Assembly: GCF_003071345.1 (NCBI RefSeq)
Contig: NZ_QCYK01000002.1
Coordinates: 1,984,001-2,048,000, forward strand
Origin: Chitinophaga parva
Lineage (GTDB): Bacteria > Bacteroidota > Bacteroidia > Chitinophagales > Chitinophagaceae
Direction: 5' to 3'
DNA length: 64,000 nt
Every line of letters starts with the position of its first letter. Positions within the stretch are counted from its first letter, which is position 1. The notes beneath the pieces were generated by a model, which saw only the letters and a list, made by a program, of their open reading frames with translations, had not been told where the DNA came from and did not search any database. Made by a program: the position numbers and the translations under genes. Shown one piece after another: positions 50,565 to 58,629 of the stretch.

Positions 50565-52565
50565 ATGCAAGCATTGAAAACCATGGCCGCATCGCTGTTG
50601 CTGGCCGGCGCCACCGCGGCCCCCGCCCTTGCCCAGCAGGCCTATACTGTACAAAGCCCGGACGGGCACCTGTCTGCCCGCATTTTTACCGGCCCTCAGC
50701 TGCGTTACCAGTTACTCCGCGATGGGGAAACCCTCATTGATACTTCTGCTATTTCCCTGCAGCTCTCCACCGGTGAGATCCTGGGTAAGCCCGCCCTGGT
50801 GCGCTCCCAGCACAAAGGCAGCGTGCAGCAAATTATCAGCGCGCCGGTGTATAAAAGAAAAACCGTCAATGATCACTATAATGAACTTACACTTGCGCTG
50901 AAAGGCGATTACAGCGTAGTGTTCCGTGCCTATAATGAAGGCGTGGCTTACCGTTTTGCCACCAGTAAGAAAGCCGCTTTTGATGTGGTGAATGAAGAAG
51001 CCACGTTCAACTTCCCGGCCAATGACAGTGCCTGGGTGCCTTACGTGCGCCAGGATAATCCCGCTTCGTTTGATGCGCAATTCTATAACTCCTTTGAAAA
51101 TACCTACACGGTGGCGCCCCTGGCCAGCCTGGACAGCCGCCGCCTGGCGTTTTTGCCGGTGGCGGTCAATGCAGCCGGTGGCAAGCACATTGCCATCACG
51201 GAGGCCGACCTGGAGAACTACCCGGGCATGTATGTGAATGGTGGTCACGGGCAAACGCTGAAAGGCGTGTTTGCCCCGGCTCCCAAAGACATCGAGGCCG
51301 GTGGCCACAACATGTTGCAGGGGGTGGTGAAAACCCGCCAGCCTTACATTGCCCATTGCGAAGGGGCGCGCAACTTCCCCTGGCGCATTATGGCGGTGAG
51401 CACGCAGGACACCCAGCTGGCGGACAATGACCTGGTGTACAAACTGGCATCGCCCTCCCGCGTGGCGGATGTAAGCTGGGTAAAGCCCGGCAAAGTGGCG
51501 TGGGACTGGTGGAACGACTGGAACATTTACGGCGTGGATTTCAAAGCGGGTATCAATAACGATACGTACAAGTATTACATCGACTTTGCATCCGCCCACC
51601 ACATTGATTACGTGATCCTGGACGAAGGCTGGGCCGTAAACCTGAAAGCAGACCTCTTCCAGGTGATCCCGGAAATAGACCTGCAGCAACTGGTGGATTA
51701 TGGCAAACAAAAAGGCGTGCGCATCATCCTGTGGGCGGGGTACAACGCGTTTAACCGTGACCTTGAAAAAGTATGCAGGCACTTCTCCGAAATGGGGGTG
51801 GCAGGCTTTAAGGTGGATTTCATGGACCGCGATGACCAGGCCATGGTAAATTTCTACTACCAGGCGGCCGCCACTGCCGCCAAATACAGGCTGCTGCTGG
51901 ATTTCCACGGGGCATATAAGCCAACCGGCCTGCAACGCACTTACCCGAACGTGGTGAATTTTGAAGGCGTGCACGGCCTGGAAAACATGAAGTGGGAAAC
52001 CAATTCAGACCAGGTAACGTATGATGTAAGCATTCCCTACCTACGCATGCTGGCAGGCCCCATGGATTACACACAAGGCGCCATGCGCAATGCTACCCGT
52101 GGGAATTACCGCGCCGTAAATGCGGAGCCCATGAGCCAGGGCACCCGCTGCCACCAGCTGGCGGAGTACGTGATCTTTGAATCGCCCCTGGAAATGCTCT
52201 GCGATGCACCTACCAATTACATGGCGGAAAAAGAATGTACGGAGCTGATTTCGGCAGTGCCCACCGTGTGGGACAATACCATGGCCCTGAATGGTGAAAT
52301 GGGGCAATACATTTCCATTGCGCGCCAGTCTGGCAATTACTGGTATGTAGGCTCCCTCAATAACTGGACGGCCCGCAATCTTACGCTGGACCTGGGTTTC
52401 CTGGGCAACGGGCATTACAAGGCTGAAGTATTTAAAGATGGCGCCAATGCAGACCGTGCCGCCAAAGATTACAAACGCGAGATCATCGACGTACCGGCAA
52501 ACAAGCAGTTGACCATCAGCATGGCCCCAGGTGGTGGGTATTTTGCACGGATCTATGCAGAGTAA
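50565..52565 (+). CDS. GH97 glycosidase, probably retaining alpha-galactosidase type
   Basis: A signal peptide (MQALKTMAASLLLAGATAAPA) precedes a GH97 N-domain, a TIM barrel and a C-terminal beta-sandwich over 666 residues. The inverting alpha-glucosidase SusB uses glutamates, whereas retaining members use an aspartate nucleophile in a VDFM motif. Here the motif is GVAGFKVDFMDRDDQA (Asp around residue 418), followed by the Glu in NVVNFEGVHGLENM. The retaining type, mostly alpha-galactosidase, is therefore likely. The enzyme acts in the periplasm. The ATG at 50565 was chosen; the open frame extends upstream to 50478. A terminator shared with the convergent operon follows. Confidence 0.93.
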   Translation: MQALKTMAASLLLAGATAAPALAQQAYTVQSPDGHLSARIFTGPQLRYQLLRDGETLIDTSAISLQLSTGEILGKPALVRSQHKGSVQQIISAPVYKRKTVNDHYNELTLALKGDYSVVFRAYNEGVAYRFATSKKAAFDVVNEEATFNFPANDSAWVPYVRQDNPASFDAQFYNSFENTYTVAPLASLDSRRLAFLPVAVNAAGGKHIAITEADLENYPGMYVNGGHGQTLKGVFAPAPKDIEAGGHNMLQGVVKTRQPYIAHCEGARNFPWRIMAVSTQDTQLADNDLVYKLASPSRVADVSWVKPGKVAWDWWNDWNIYGVDFKAGINNDTYKYYIDFASAHHIDYVILDEGWAVNLKADLFQVIPEIDLQQLVDYGKQKGVRIILWAGYNAFNRDLEKVCRHFSEMGVAGFKVDFMDRDDQAMVNFYYQAAATAAKYRLLLDFHGAYKPTGLQRTYPNVVNFEGVHGLENMKWETNSDQVTYDVSIPYLRMLAGPMDYTQGAMRNATRGNYRAVNAEPMSQGTRCHQLAEYVIFESPLEMLCDAPTNYMAEKECTELISAVPTVWDNTMALNGEMGQYISIARQSGNYWYVGSLNNWTARNLTLDLGFLGNGHYKAEVFKDGANADRAAKDYKREIIDVPANKQLTISMAPGGGYFARIYAE

Positions 52566-52596
52566 ATTGCCATAAAAAGAACACCATCATAAAAAA

Positions 52597-52630
52597 ATCC
52601 CGCCTGCTTTTCCAGCGGCGGGATCTTTTT
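52597..52630. terminator. Bidirectional intrinsic terminator
   Basis: ATCCCGCC/GGCGGGAT (52597-52604 with 52617-52624) is followed by CTTTTTT on the plus strand and preceded by seven A. It ends both the GH97 gene and the convergent fucose-type operon. Confidence 0.88.
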
Positions 52631-52649
52631 TATGGTATGCCACGATATG

Positions 52650-53438
52650 CTATGCATTGGCCAGCGCACGGTCCAGGTGCACATAGCCACCATCCACGTG
52701 CACCAGCTGCCCAGTGGTGTGTGACGACCTGGGGGAAAGCAGGAAAGCCGTGGTATTGGCAATTTCTTCTGCGGTGGTCATGCGGTGCTGCAGGGGAATG
52801 CGCTGCGTGATCTCGTGCAGTTTTGCTTCAGGATTGGGCAGGGTCTGGATCCAGTTCTCATATTGCGGTGTCCAGCATTCCGCCACTACCACGGCGTTCA
52901 CGCGGATATTGTATTTCAGCAGCTCTACAGCCCACTCCCGGGTGAGCGCATTGCGCGCGCCGTTGGCGGCAGCATATGCAGAAGTACCTCCCTGGCCGGT
53001 CTCGGCGGTCTTGGAGCTGATGTTCACAATAGCTCCCTGCGAAGCTTTCAGCGCCGGCAATGCATGATGTGCCAGCAGGTAATAATGCACCACGTTACGG
53101 TGCAGAGAGGTCATGAAACCCTCGTAGCTGCCGTGTTCCAGGCTTATGCCGTCATTGAGTCCCGCGTTATTCACCAGGCCGTCTATGCGCCCGTAGGCAT
53201 TCAGCACCGTTTGTACAGCAGTGGCACATGCCTGCGGATCGGAAAGTTCTGCGGTCACGGCCAGGCCGGATGCGCCCAGGGTGGCCAGGTGCTGCAGGGC
53301 CGCTTCATTGTCGCGCGGATCGCGGCCAAGGATCACGGGGATCGCGCCTTCCGCGGCCAGCACGTTCACAATGCCATTGCCTATGCCTTTTGCCCCGCCG
53401 GAAACGATGATCACTTTTTGTTGTAATTGAAGGTCCAT
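52650..53438 (-). CDS. SDR family dehydrogenase, probably L-fucose (or similar sugar) dehydrogenase
   Basis: This short-chain dehydrogenase of 262 residues has the Rossmann motif SGGAKGIGNGIVN, NNAGLNDG and the catalytic Ser and Tyr in NISSKTAETGQGGTSAYAA. The lysine expected four residues after the Tyr is asparagine (YAAANGARNALTREWA; codon AAC), which may be a subgroup trait or a real loss of the standard mechanism. The operon position after a lactonase, a mutarotase and a FucP-type permease suggests oxidation of L-fucose or a related aldose to the lactone. Dehydratase and later steps of that pathway are not in the window. The start at 53438 is preferred over 53462, which overlaps the lactonase gene. 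Confidence 0.85.
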   Translation of the reverse strand: MDLQLQQKVIIVSGGAKGIGNGIVNVLAAEGAIPVILGRDPRDNEAALQHLATLGASGLAVTAELSDPQACATAVQTVLNAYGRIDGLVNNAGLNDGISLEHGSYEGFMTSLHRNVVHYYLLAHHALPALKASQGAIVNISSKTAETGQGGTSAYAAANGARNALTREWAVELLKYNIRVNAVVVAECWTPQYENWIQTLPNPEAKLHEITQRIPLQHRMTTAEEIANTTAFLLSPRSSHTTGQLVHVDGGYVHLDRALANA

Positions 53439-53458
53439 ATCTGTTGTAAAACGAAAGA

Positions 53459-54289
53459 TCAAAGATTGTAAAAACGCTGCGCATTCCCGTGCCAGAAGGC
53501 GGATTGCTCTGCATGGGAGAAGCGGCTCACGAAATCGTCCACCAGGTTATGCACCTGCTCATAACTGCCCGCCAGCAGGCATACGGGCCAGTCGCTCCCG
53601 AAGAGCACGCGCTGTGCGCCAAAGCATTCCCATACGGTTTCCAGGTAGGGCTTAAAATCCGCGGGCTGCCACCGTTGCCAATCGGCCTCCGTGACCATGC
53701 CGGACAATTTGCAATACACGTTTTCCTGGGCCGCAATATTTTCCAGGCGAAGCCGCCACGTGTGCAATGATTTGTCGCGGATGGGAGGCTTGCCCAGGTG
53801 GTCCAGCATAAAGCGCTGTCCAGGCAAAGCCGCCGCCAGTATGGGTATATGTACTAACTGGTCCGTATGCACGACAATATCAAAGGTATAATCGTATTGC
53901 GCCAGCATCTTCAGTCCTTTTTTAAATGCCGGTTGCAGCATGAGCGCACGGTCTTCTTCGTCCTGCAAAATATAGCGGAAGCCCCGGATCAGCGGCTCTT
54001 CCCGGTAGCGTTCCAGGTGGGCGCGCAGGTCCGGCATGCGCGGATCTATCCAGCCCACAATACCCCGGATATGATCACAACGATGGGCCAGCCCCAACAG
54101 GAAATTATTCTCCGCCAGTGACTGGTCTGCCTGCACAGCAATGCCGTCATAAATACCGTGCTGCTGCATGAGCGGGCGCACGGCATCCGGCAAAAAATCG
54201 CCCCGGATCACGGCCATCTCCGGCGTGATCCAGCTGTCGCGTACCGGGTCGTACTTCCAGAAGTGTTGGTGAGTATCGATCTTGAGCAT
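53459..54289 (-). CDS. Amidohydrolase family sugar lactonase, L-fucono-lactonase-like
   Basis: The chain of 276 residues begins with the amidohydrolase motif KIDTHQHFWKYDP. It continues with IRGIVGWIDPRMPDL, RFMLDHLGKPPIRD and VLFGSDWPVCLLAG, the pattern of L-fucono-1,5-lactonase and L-rhamnono-lactonase-type enzymes that open sugar lactones. It lies 20 bases before the dehydrogenase gene and would act on its product. A 134-base heptamer inverted repeat separates it from the mutarotase gene upstream, with one arm ending 7 bases before its start codon. Confidence 0.9.
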   Translation of the reverse strand: MLKIDTHQHFWKYDPVRDSWITPEMAVIRGDFLPDAVRPLMQQHGIYDGIAVQADQSLAENNFLLGLAHRCDHIRGIVGWIDPRMPDLRAHLERYREEPLIRGFRYILQDEEDRALMLQPAFKKGLKMLAQYDYTFDIVVHTDQLVHIPILAAALPGQRFMLDHLGKPPIRDKSLHTWRLRLENIAAQENVYCKLSGMVTEADWQRWQPADFKPYLETVWECFGAQRVLFGSDWPVCLLAGSYEQVHNLVDDFVSRFSHAEQSAFWHGNAQRFYNL

Positions 54290-54296
54290 AAAAATC

Positions 54297-54430
54297 GTAC
54301 AACGTACAATGTACAGCGTACAACGTACTTGTGTTTTGTTCGGTATTTAATTTAATGTCGTTTGCGCGGGGCCTTTCCTGCTGACGGGCTGGGTCGTTGT
54401 ACGCTGTACGTTGTACGCTGTACGTTGTAC
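54297..54430. repeat. GTACARC heptamer inverted-repeat element, copy B
   Basis: Tandem heptamers GTACAAC, GTACAAT and GTACAGC fill 54297-54328, and their reverse complement fills 54395-54430, around a 66-base spacer without a clear terminator. It has the same architecture as the element at 999-1132. It occupies the entire space between the mutarotase stop and the lactonase start inside one operon. Confidence 0.85.
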
Positions 54431-54435
54431 AATTT

Positions 54436-54765
54436 TCAAAACGCAAATACCTGTTCCATCAACTTCCACTTTTCGCCGGGGGCGGCAAAGGGGAGGGGTT
54501 GCTGGAACTGTGCCATCAGGGATTCCCAGGCTTGTGCCCGTCCGTTTGCGGCGTCCATGGCGGCTTTGCGGGCGAAGGAAAAGTCGGGCGTTGTTTCCAT
54601 GATCATAAAAAGGCGGTTACCGGTGCGGTATATTTCCATGCGGGTAATGCCGGCATCGCGGATGCTTTGCAGTACTTCGGGCCACACCTGCTGGTGCCAA
54701 CGGTCGTAGGAGGCAATGGCTTCCGGCGTGTCAACCAGGTCCAGGGCCAGGCAGTATTTGTTCAT
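54436..54765 (-). CDS. L-rhamnose/L-fucose mutarotase family protein
   Basis: This 109-residue protein has the RhaM-type fold signatures CLALDLVDTPEAIASYDRWH, then GITRMEIYRTGNRLFMIMET and QPLPFAAPGEKWKLM. It speeds interconversion of alpha- and beta-anomers of L-rhamnose or L-fucose in the cytoplasm. It lies 13 bases after the FucP-type permease gene and upstream of the lactonase and dehydrogenase. L-fucose is therefore more likely than rhamnose, but both remain possible. Confidence 0.92.
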   Translation of the reverse strand: MNKYCLALDLVDTPEAIASYDRWHQQVWPEVLQSIRDAGITRMEIYRTGNRLFMIMETTPDFSFARKAAMDAANGRAQAWESLMAQFQQPLPFAAPGEKWKLMEQVFAF

Positions 54766-54778
54766 AAGAGGAAGATAG

Positions 54779-56041
54779 TTAATGCGCTGCAGAAAGTTGT
54801 ACTTCCTTTACCGCAATATTTTTAAATGCAAAGAAGGCTACCACGGCAAAACAAATGATGGGTACCGCGTAGGCCAGCTGTATGTTGTGCGTAATGTCTG
54901 ATACGAAGCCCATGAGCACCGGGAATACGGCGCCGCCGGCAATGGCCATTACCAGGAAAGACGTGCCTTCCTTGGTACGGGGGCCCAGGCCGCGTATACT
55001 CAGTGCAAAGATGGTAGGGTACATCACGGACATAAAGAATTCCACCCCACCAATAGCGTACACGGCAGCCTGTCCTTCGCCAAAAACGGCCAGCAGGAGC
55101 AGCAACACGTTGATGCCGGCAAAGAGCAGCAGCAAGCGGGCGGGAGCTATGAACCGCATAAGGTAAGTGCCCACAAAACGGCCTGCCATGAATAAGGCCA
55201 GGAAGTAGGCCAGCAACAGGGCGGCCTGCTTTTCATCTGTCTGGGCCGCATGCCAGGCAAAACGGATAAAGAAGCTGCTCACCCCCACCTGTGCACCCAC
55301 ATAAAAGAACTGGGCAATAACGCCCAGGCGCAGGTTAGGCTCGGAGAGCACGGACCAGTCCAGCGAAGTGGCTTCCTGCGGTGGTTGTGGCTCCGGCAGG
55401 TGCGTGCGCCAGCATACCACGGCTACCAGGGCCACCACGGCGGCTATGAGCAGGTAGGGGATCTGCACAGTGGAGGCCTCGTGCTGGAGGTAAGCCAGCA
55501 GGTCTGCTGATGGCATGGCCTTCAGCTGTGCCTCCGTATAAGTGGTGCCGGAAAGGATGAACTGCCGGCCCAGTAAAGGTGCCAGGCAGGCGGCCAGCCC
55601 GTTGAATGATTGTGCAAAGTTGAGCAGGTGCACGCCCTTGCCGGGCTGCTCCATATCGCCCAGCTCCGTCATATATGGGTTGGCGGCCGATTCCAGGATG
55701 GTACAGCCGCAGCCGATGATGAAAATGGCAGCCAGGAAAAAGGCGTAAGCGCGGGTGCCGGCAGCGGGATAAAAGAGGAGGGCGCCCAGCACAAAGAGGC
55801 CAAGGCCCGCCAGTATGCCCACTTTGTACCCAAACCGTTTCAGGAACATGCCCGCAGGTATGGCCATAAAGAAGTAAGCCATGAAGGTAGATGCGTCAAT
55901 AAAAGACGATTGGATGTCGGAGAGCTGGCAGGCTTTTTTCAAATGTGGAATCAGGATGGGATTCAGGTTGATCGCAAATCCCCATAAAAAAAAGAGGGCG
56001 GTGACCAGCACTACCGCTACCCCGAGAGAGCGTTTCTGCAT
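54779..56041 (-). CDS. fucP: Sugar MFS transporter, FucP-type L-fucose/proton symporter
   Basis: This 12-helix major-facilitator permease of 420 residues carries the FucP-like N-terminal segment LVTALFFLWGFAINLNPILI and SSFIDASTFMAYFFMAIPAG. Acidic and polar residues typical of the sugar/H+ symport group follow in the second helices, with AANPYMTELGDMEQPGKG and NFAQSFNGLAACLAPLLG. It heads an operon with mutarotase, lactonase and dehydrogenase. The first ATG yields a proper start. Specificity for L-fucose is inferred from the FucP resemblance and the operon. Confidence 0.88.
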   Translation of the reverse strand: MQKRSLGVAVVLVTALFFLWGFAINLNPILIPHLKKACQLSDIQSSFIDASTFMAYFFMAIPAGMFLKRFGYKVGILAGLGLFVLGALLFYPAAGTRAYAFFLAAIFIIGCGCTILESAANPYMTELGDMEQPGKGVHLLNFAQSFNGLAACLAPLLGRQFILSGTTYTEAQLKAMPSADLLAYLQHEASTVQIPYLLIAAVVALVAVVCWRTHLPEPQPPQEATSLDWSVLSEPNLRLGVIAQFFYVGAQVGVSSFFIRFAWHAAQTDEKQAALLLAYFLALFMAGRFVGTYLMRFIAPARLLLLFAGINVLLLLLAVFGEGQAAVYAIGGVEFFMSVMYPTIFALSIRGLGPRTKEGTSFLVMAIAGGAVFPVLMGFVSDITHNIQLAYAVPIICFAVVAFFAFKNIAVKEVQLSAAH

Positions 56042-56465
56042 TAAAGGCGTTTGTACAAATGGTCCCGGCGAGCCGGGAATAAGGCGTGGATCAAGTTACA
56101 AAATAGGAACGTTTTGCGCAGGAAATGCGGCGGATTTTAACGAAAGGGCATAGGATATTAACCTTTTAGGGGAATGTGGGCTTGTGGCGGTGTAATTGAG
56201 TACCGTTTTGGGCGAAGGAGGCCTGGAAATGGGGGAGCTATCGTGTTGCGGTCACTGCAAAAGTAATGGCACTTACGGCGCTTTATTGATCATCACGGGG
56301 GTACTGCCCTGCTTAAGCTCCCGGGCGCGGGTTGGGTGAAAAGGATAAATTTCTTGTCAGTAACATGGAATTAACCGAAAATTGCAGGCAGCTGATGGCT
56401 GTTGTGCAGCGGCCATCAGCGCACGGGAATCCTGCTTTTCTTTCACGCTTTTTACACAAATCCTC
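56042..56465. other. Divergent intergenic region between fucP and phosphoglycerate mutase
   Basis: These 424 bases carry promoters for both genes and no convincing coding sequence. Near the right end a perfect 9-bp hairpin GCTGATGGC/GCCATCAGC (56391-56399 with 56412-56420) lies 46 bases before the phosphoglycerate mutase start and would be part of its mRNA leader. Confidence 0.6.
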
Positions 56466-57212
56466 ATGTTCAAATTAGTATTGCTCCGCCATGGTGAAAG
56501 CACCTGGAATAAAGAGAACCGGTTTACCGGGTGGACCGATGTGGACCTCACCGAAAAAGGCCGCCAGGAAGCTGCGCAGGCGGGCCGCATCCTGCACCAG
56601 GAAGGCTACACGTTTGACGTGGCCTACACTTCCGTGCTTAAGCGCGCTATTAAAACGCTGGATCTTTGCCTGGATGAAATGGACCGGCTCTGGATACCGG
56701 TGATAAAAAGCTGGAAGCTGAATGAGCGCCACTACGGCGCCCTGCAGGGATTGAACAAGGCGGAAACGGCGGCCCAATATGGAGAAGCACAGGTGCATAT
56801 CTGGCGCCGCAGTTACGACATTCCGCCACCAGCCCTTACCCCGGACGACGATCGCTTTCCCGGGCACGACCCCCGCTATGCCGGCATTGCCCCCGCGTCA
56901 TTACCGTTATTTGAATCGCTGAAAGATACAGTGAACCGCTTTGTGCCTTACTGGGAAACAGAACTGGCCCCCGTGGTCAAAAGCGGCAAAAAAGTGATCA
57001 TCGCAGCCCATGGCAACAGCCTGCGGGCCCTGGTAAAGCACCTGGACCATATTGCTGACGATGCCATTGCGGAGCTCAACATTCCCACCGGCGTCCCCCT
57101 GGTGTATGAACTGGATGAGGCCCTGCATCCACTAAAGCAATATTACCTCGGTGATCCCGCGCAGATAGCCGCCGCCACCGCCGCGGTGGAAGCGCAGGGG
57201 AAGGCCCGGTGA
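56466..57212 (+). CDS. gpmA: 2,3-bisphosphoglycerate-dependent phosphoglycerate mutase
   Basis: This 248-residue cytoplasmic enzyme interconverts 3- and 2-phosphoglycerate in glycolysis. It has the phosphohistidine motif [20 protein letters not shown] near the N-terminus, [11 protein letters not shown], the substrate-binding [14 protein letters not shown], and the second catalytic His in [16 protein letters not shown] (around residue 182). Length and motifs match dPGM of the GpmA type. The ATG at 56466 begins the first motif; the open frame upstream passes through a leader hairpin. It converges with a small lipoprotein gene. Confidence 0.96.
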   Translation: MFKLVLLRHGESTWNKENRFTGWTDVDLTEKGRQEAAQAGRILHQEGYTFDVAYTSVLKRAIKTLDLCLDEMDRLWIPVIKSWKLNERHYGALQGLNKAETAAQYGEAQVHIWRRSYDIPPPALTPDDDRFPGHDPRYAGIAPASLPLFESLKDTVNRFVPYWETELAPVVKSGKKVIIAAHGNSLRALVKHLDHIADDAIAELNIPTGVPLVYELDEALHPLKQYYLGDPAQIAAATAAVEAQGKAR

Positions 57213-57228
57213 GATGTGCGATGGCAGG

Positions 57229-57390
57229 TCAGCTACGGCCCCTGGAGATCAGCCAGATGATCACGAACACTACCACGGCCACCAGTAAAATGCCTACCCA
57301 TACGCCAGCCTTGAAGATATCGCCTACTACCTGGCAGCTACTCAGTAACATGGTTGTAAGTGCTAAAAACGTAATACAGATCGCTTTCAT
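57229..57390 (-). CDS. Small lipoprotein with one membrane helix (53 aa)
   Basis: A short frame on the minus strand starts MKAICITFLALTTMLLSSCQ, a lipoprotein signal with the Cys at residue 19. It continues VVGDIFKAGVWVG, then a hydrophobic helix (ILLVAVVVFVIIWLI) and a basic end (SRGRS). Similar tiny proteins with C-x-V-x-x-IFKAG-x-W-x-G followed by a helix occur widely in Bacteroidota, so I consider it a real, conserved gene missed because of its size. Function is unknown. It faces the gpmA gene with 16 bases between the two stops. Confidence 0.78.
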   Translation of the reverse strand: MKAICITFLALTTMLLSSCQVVGDIFKAGVWVGILLVAVVVFVIIWLISRGRS

Positions 57391-57464
57391 AATGATGATT
57401 TAAGATGAGAAGTAAGTGGTGCCTGCGAAGGAGATAGCACATCCTGTGCCATTGCGCACGGGGA

Positions 57465-57641
57465 CAAAAAAACCGCCCAGGAATAGGCGGTCGTCATTTT
57501 ATCCTTATATCTAATAAAGCGTTTAGAAAAAAATCAGTTTGTATTAGTATAGGGAATGAAGATGAAAAATGGAGTGCAGGTTTTCAGGCTAGGTGTACAA
57601 AAGGTTTGAGAATAGGTTTAAGAATAGGTTTAAGGCATCGG
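57465..57641 (-). ncRNA. Candidate small RNA ending at an intrinsic terminator
   Basis: On the minus strand TAGCTTTG (57655-57648) is a perfect -7 box. About 150-180 bases downstream ACCGCC-N8-GGCGGT (57491-57472) is followed by eight T-like bases and forms a terminator. No protein-like frame lies between them. The tandem 12-bp repeat falls inside the transcript. A clear -33 box was not found, so this is tentative. Confidence 0.35.
57602..57635. repeat. 12-bp tandem repeat, about 2.8 units
   Basis: AGGTTTGAGAAT, AGGTTTAAGAAT and AGGTTTAAGG follow one another directly, one base differing between the first two units. It lies in a noncoding region inside the candidate minus-strand small RNA. 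Confidence 0.7.
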
Positions 57642-57676
57642 TTGACACAAAGCTAAACACAATCTGTTGCCTAATT

Positions 57677-57694
57677 TGTAGCATTTATACTACA
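57677..57694. promoter_or_regulatory. TGTAG-N8-CTACA palindrome, site 1
   Basis: TGTAG-CATTTATA-CTACA is one of three inverted repeats of the same form around the two-component pair. It is the most distant, about 950 bases upstream of the kinase start, and near the -7 box of the candidate small RNA. Confidence 0.4.
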
Positions 57695-58042
57695 GCAACT
57701 TAGGGCCTATCGGCTTAATTTTGCGCGCGTCGCGGCCTTGTGTGCCAACTCACTATTCCAATTTATGCCCGGGGATAGCTCCAACGGAAAGAACGCCTTA
57801 CCATATCCCGAAATTGTACGTAGCCCGTTTTCATTGTTTAAAATATGATATTGTTTATTGCAAGGCAAAGTCTTGTGAATAGGGATTTTTTATGTAGGTG
57901 CAGGTAAGAAAAAAAGAAGGCTTCCGTGCTCCTTTTTTATGGGCCGTAAGGATTGTTAACGGACAATAACATTTAGGCTGTGGTGCTCTGTATCCAGCCA
58001 TGGTAGCGGATTGCAGGCGGTCATCATTACATTGGGCCGTAA

Positions 58043-58062
58043 CTGTAGAAAATAAACTACAG
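58043..58062. promoter_or_regulatory. CTGTAG-N8-CTACAG palindrome, site 2
   Basis: A perfect 6-bp inverted repeat with an 8-base AT-only spacer, of the same form as sites at 57677 and 60463. It lies upstream of the histidine kinase gene and is a candidate binding site for the LuxR-type regulator encoded beyond the kinase. Confidence 0.45.
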
Positions 58063-58629
58063 ATAGTTTTTAGGGTTGGCGGTAATTTGCGGCTCCCTTC
58101 CGGACCGGTGGTAAAAACCGGGGCTGATAACCGGTTGTTCAACTGCGGACGGAGGGGGTATTAATTTCACGTAATTGTGAAAATTGTTCACTAAGTTTGT
58201 AAATATTGACTATGCCTGCTGCCAGTCTTGCCTGATCTCTTAATGCCACACCTACGCTATCCCAACAGGACCTTGTAACAATATAACCGTGTACAGATGG
58301 CACCGATATCAGCTCTGATTTTACTGTCAGTTACAACAACATACCCAGGAACCAGCGCCGGAAACCGTGTGCGCGCTGACCAGGTATGGCAGTGCATACG
58401 CCATCAGAAAAGATGTTTGATTGCATAAGTAGTGTTCGTCTCCCTGTGAAATTGCTGCCGATTCAGATACATGCCATTAACCCAAACTGTGACGATGTTA
58501 TCCCAAACCGGCTAAGACTTGTGTTATCTGCATTATATTTTATCAACCGCTGCTCCATTGTTCCGGCTAGTTGCATGGAAACGCGATGGAGCCGGTGCAT
58601 ACGGGGTACTGCTCTTGTGGGAATTTGGT

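Larger units (their letters stand above)
57391..58629. other. Long intergenic region upstream of the histidine kinase
   Basis: Some 1.2 kb hold no convincing protein gene. On the minus strand there is a terminator at 57465-57491 and a -7 box at 57648-57655, which together outline a possible small RNA. A three-unit 12-bp tandem repeat (57602-57635) and two TGTAG-N8-CTACA palindromes (57677-57694, 58043-58062) follow. The remainder is AT-rich, with scattered short frames that lack protein character. Confidence 0.6.

Noticed and set aside
57392..57499. Minus-strand 35-codon frame that would overlap the small lipoprotein start by ATGA
   Set aside because: Its first third is the terminator hairpin and U-tract, so it is more likely noncoding.
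57855..58142. Minus-strand frame of 95 codons in the long intergenic region
   Set aside because: It covers one of the regulatory palindromes, has random-like composition and no recognisable domain.
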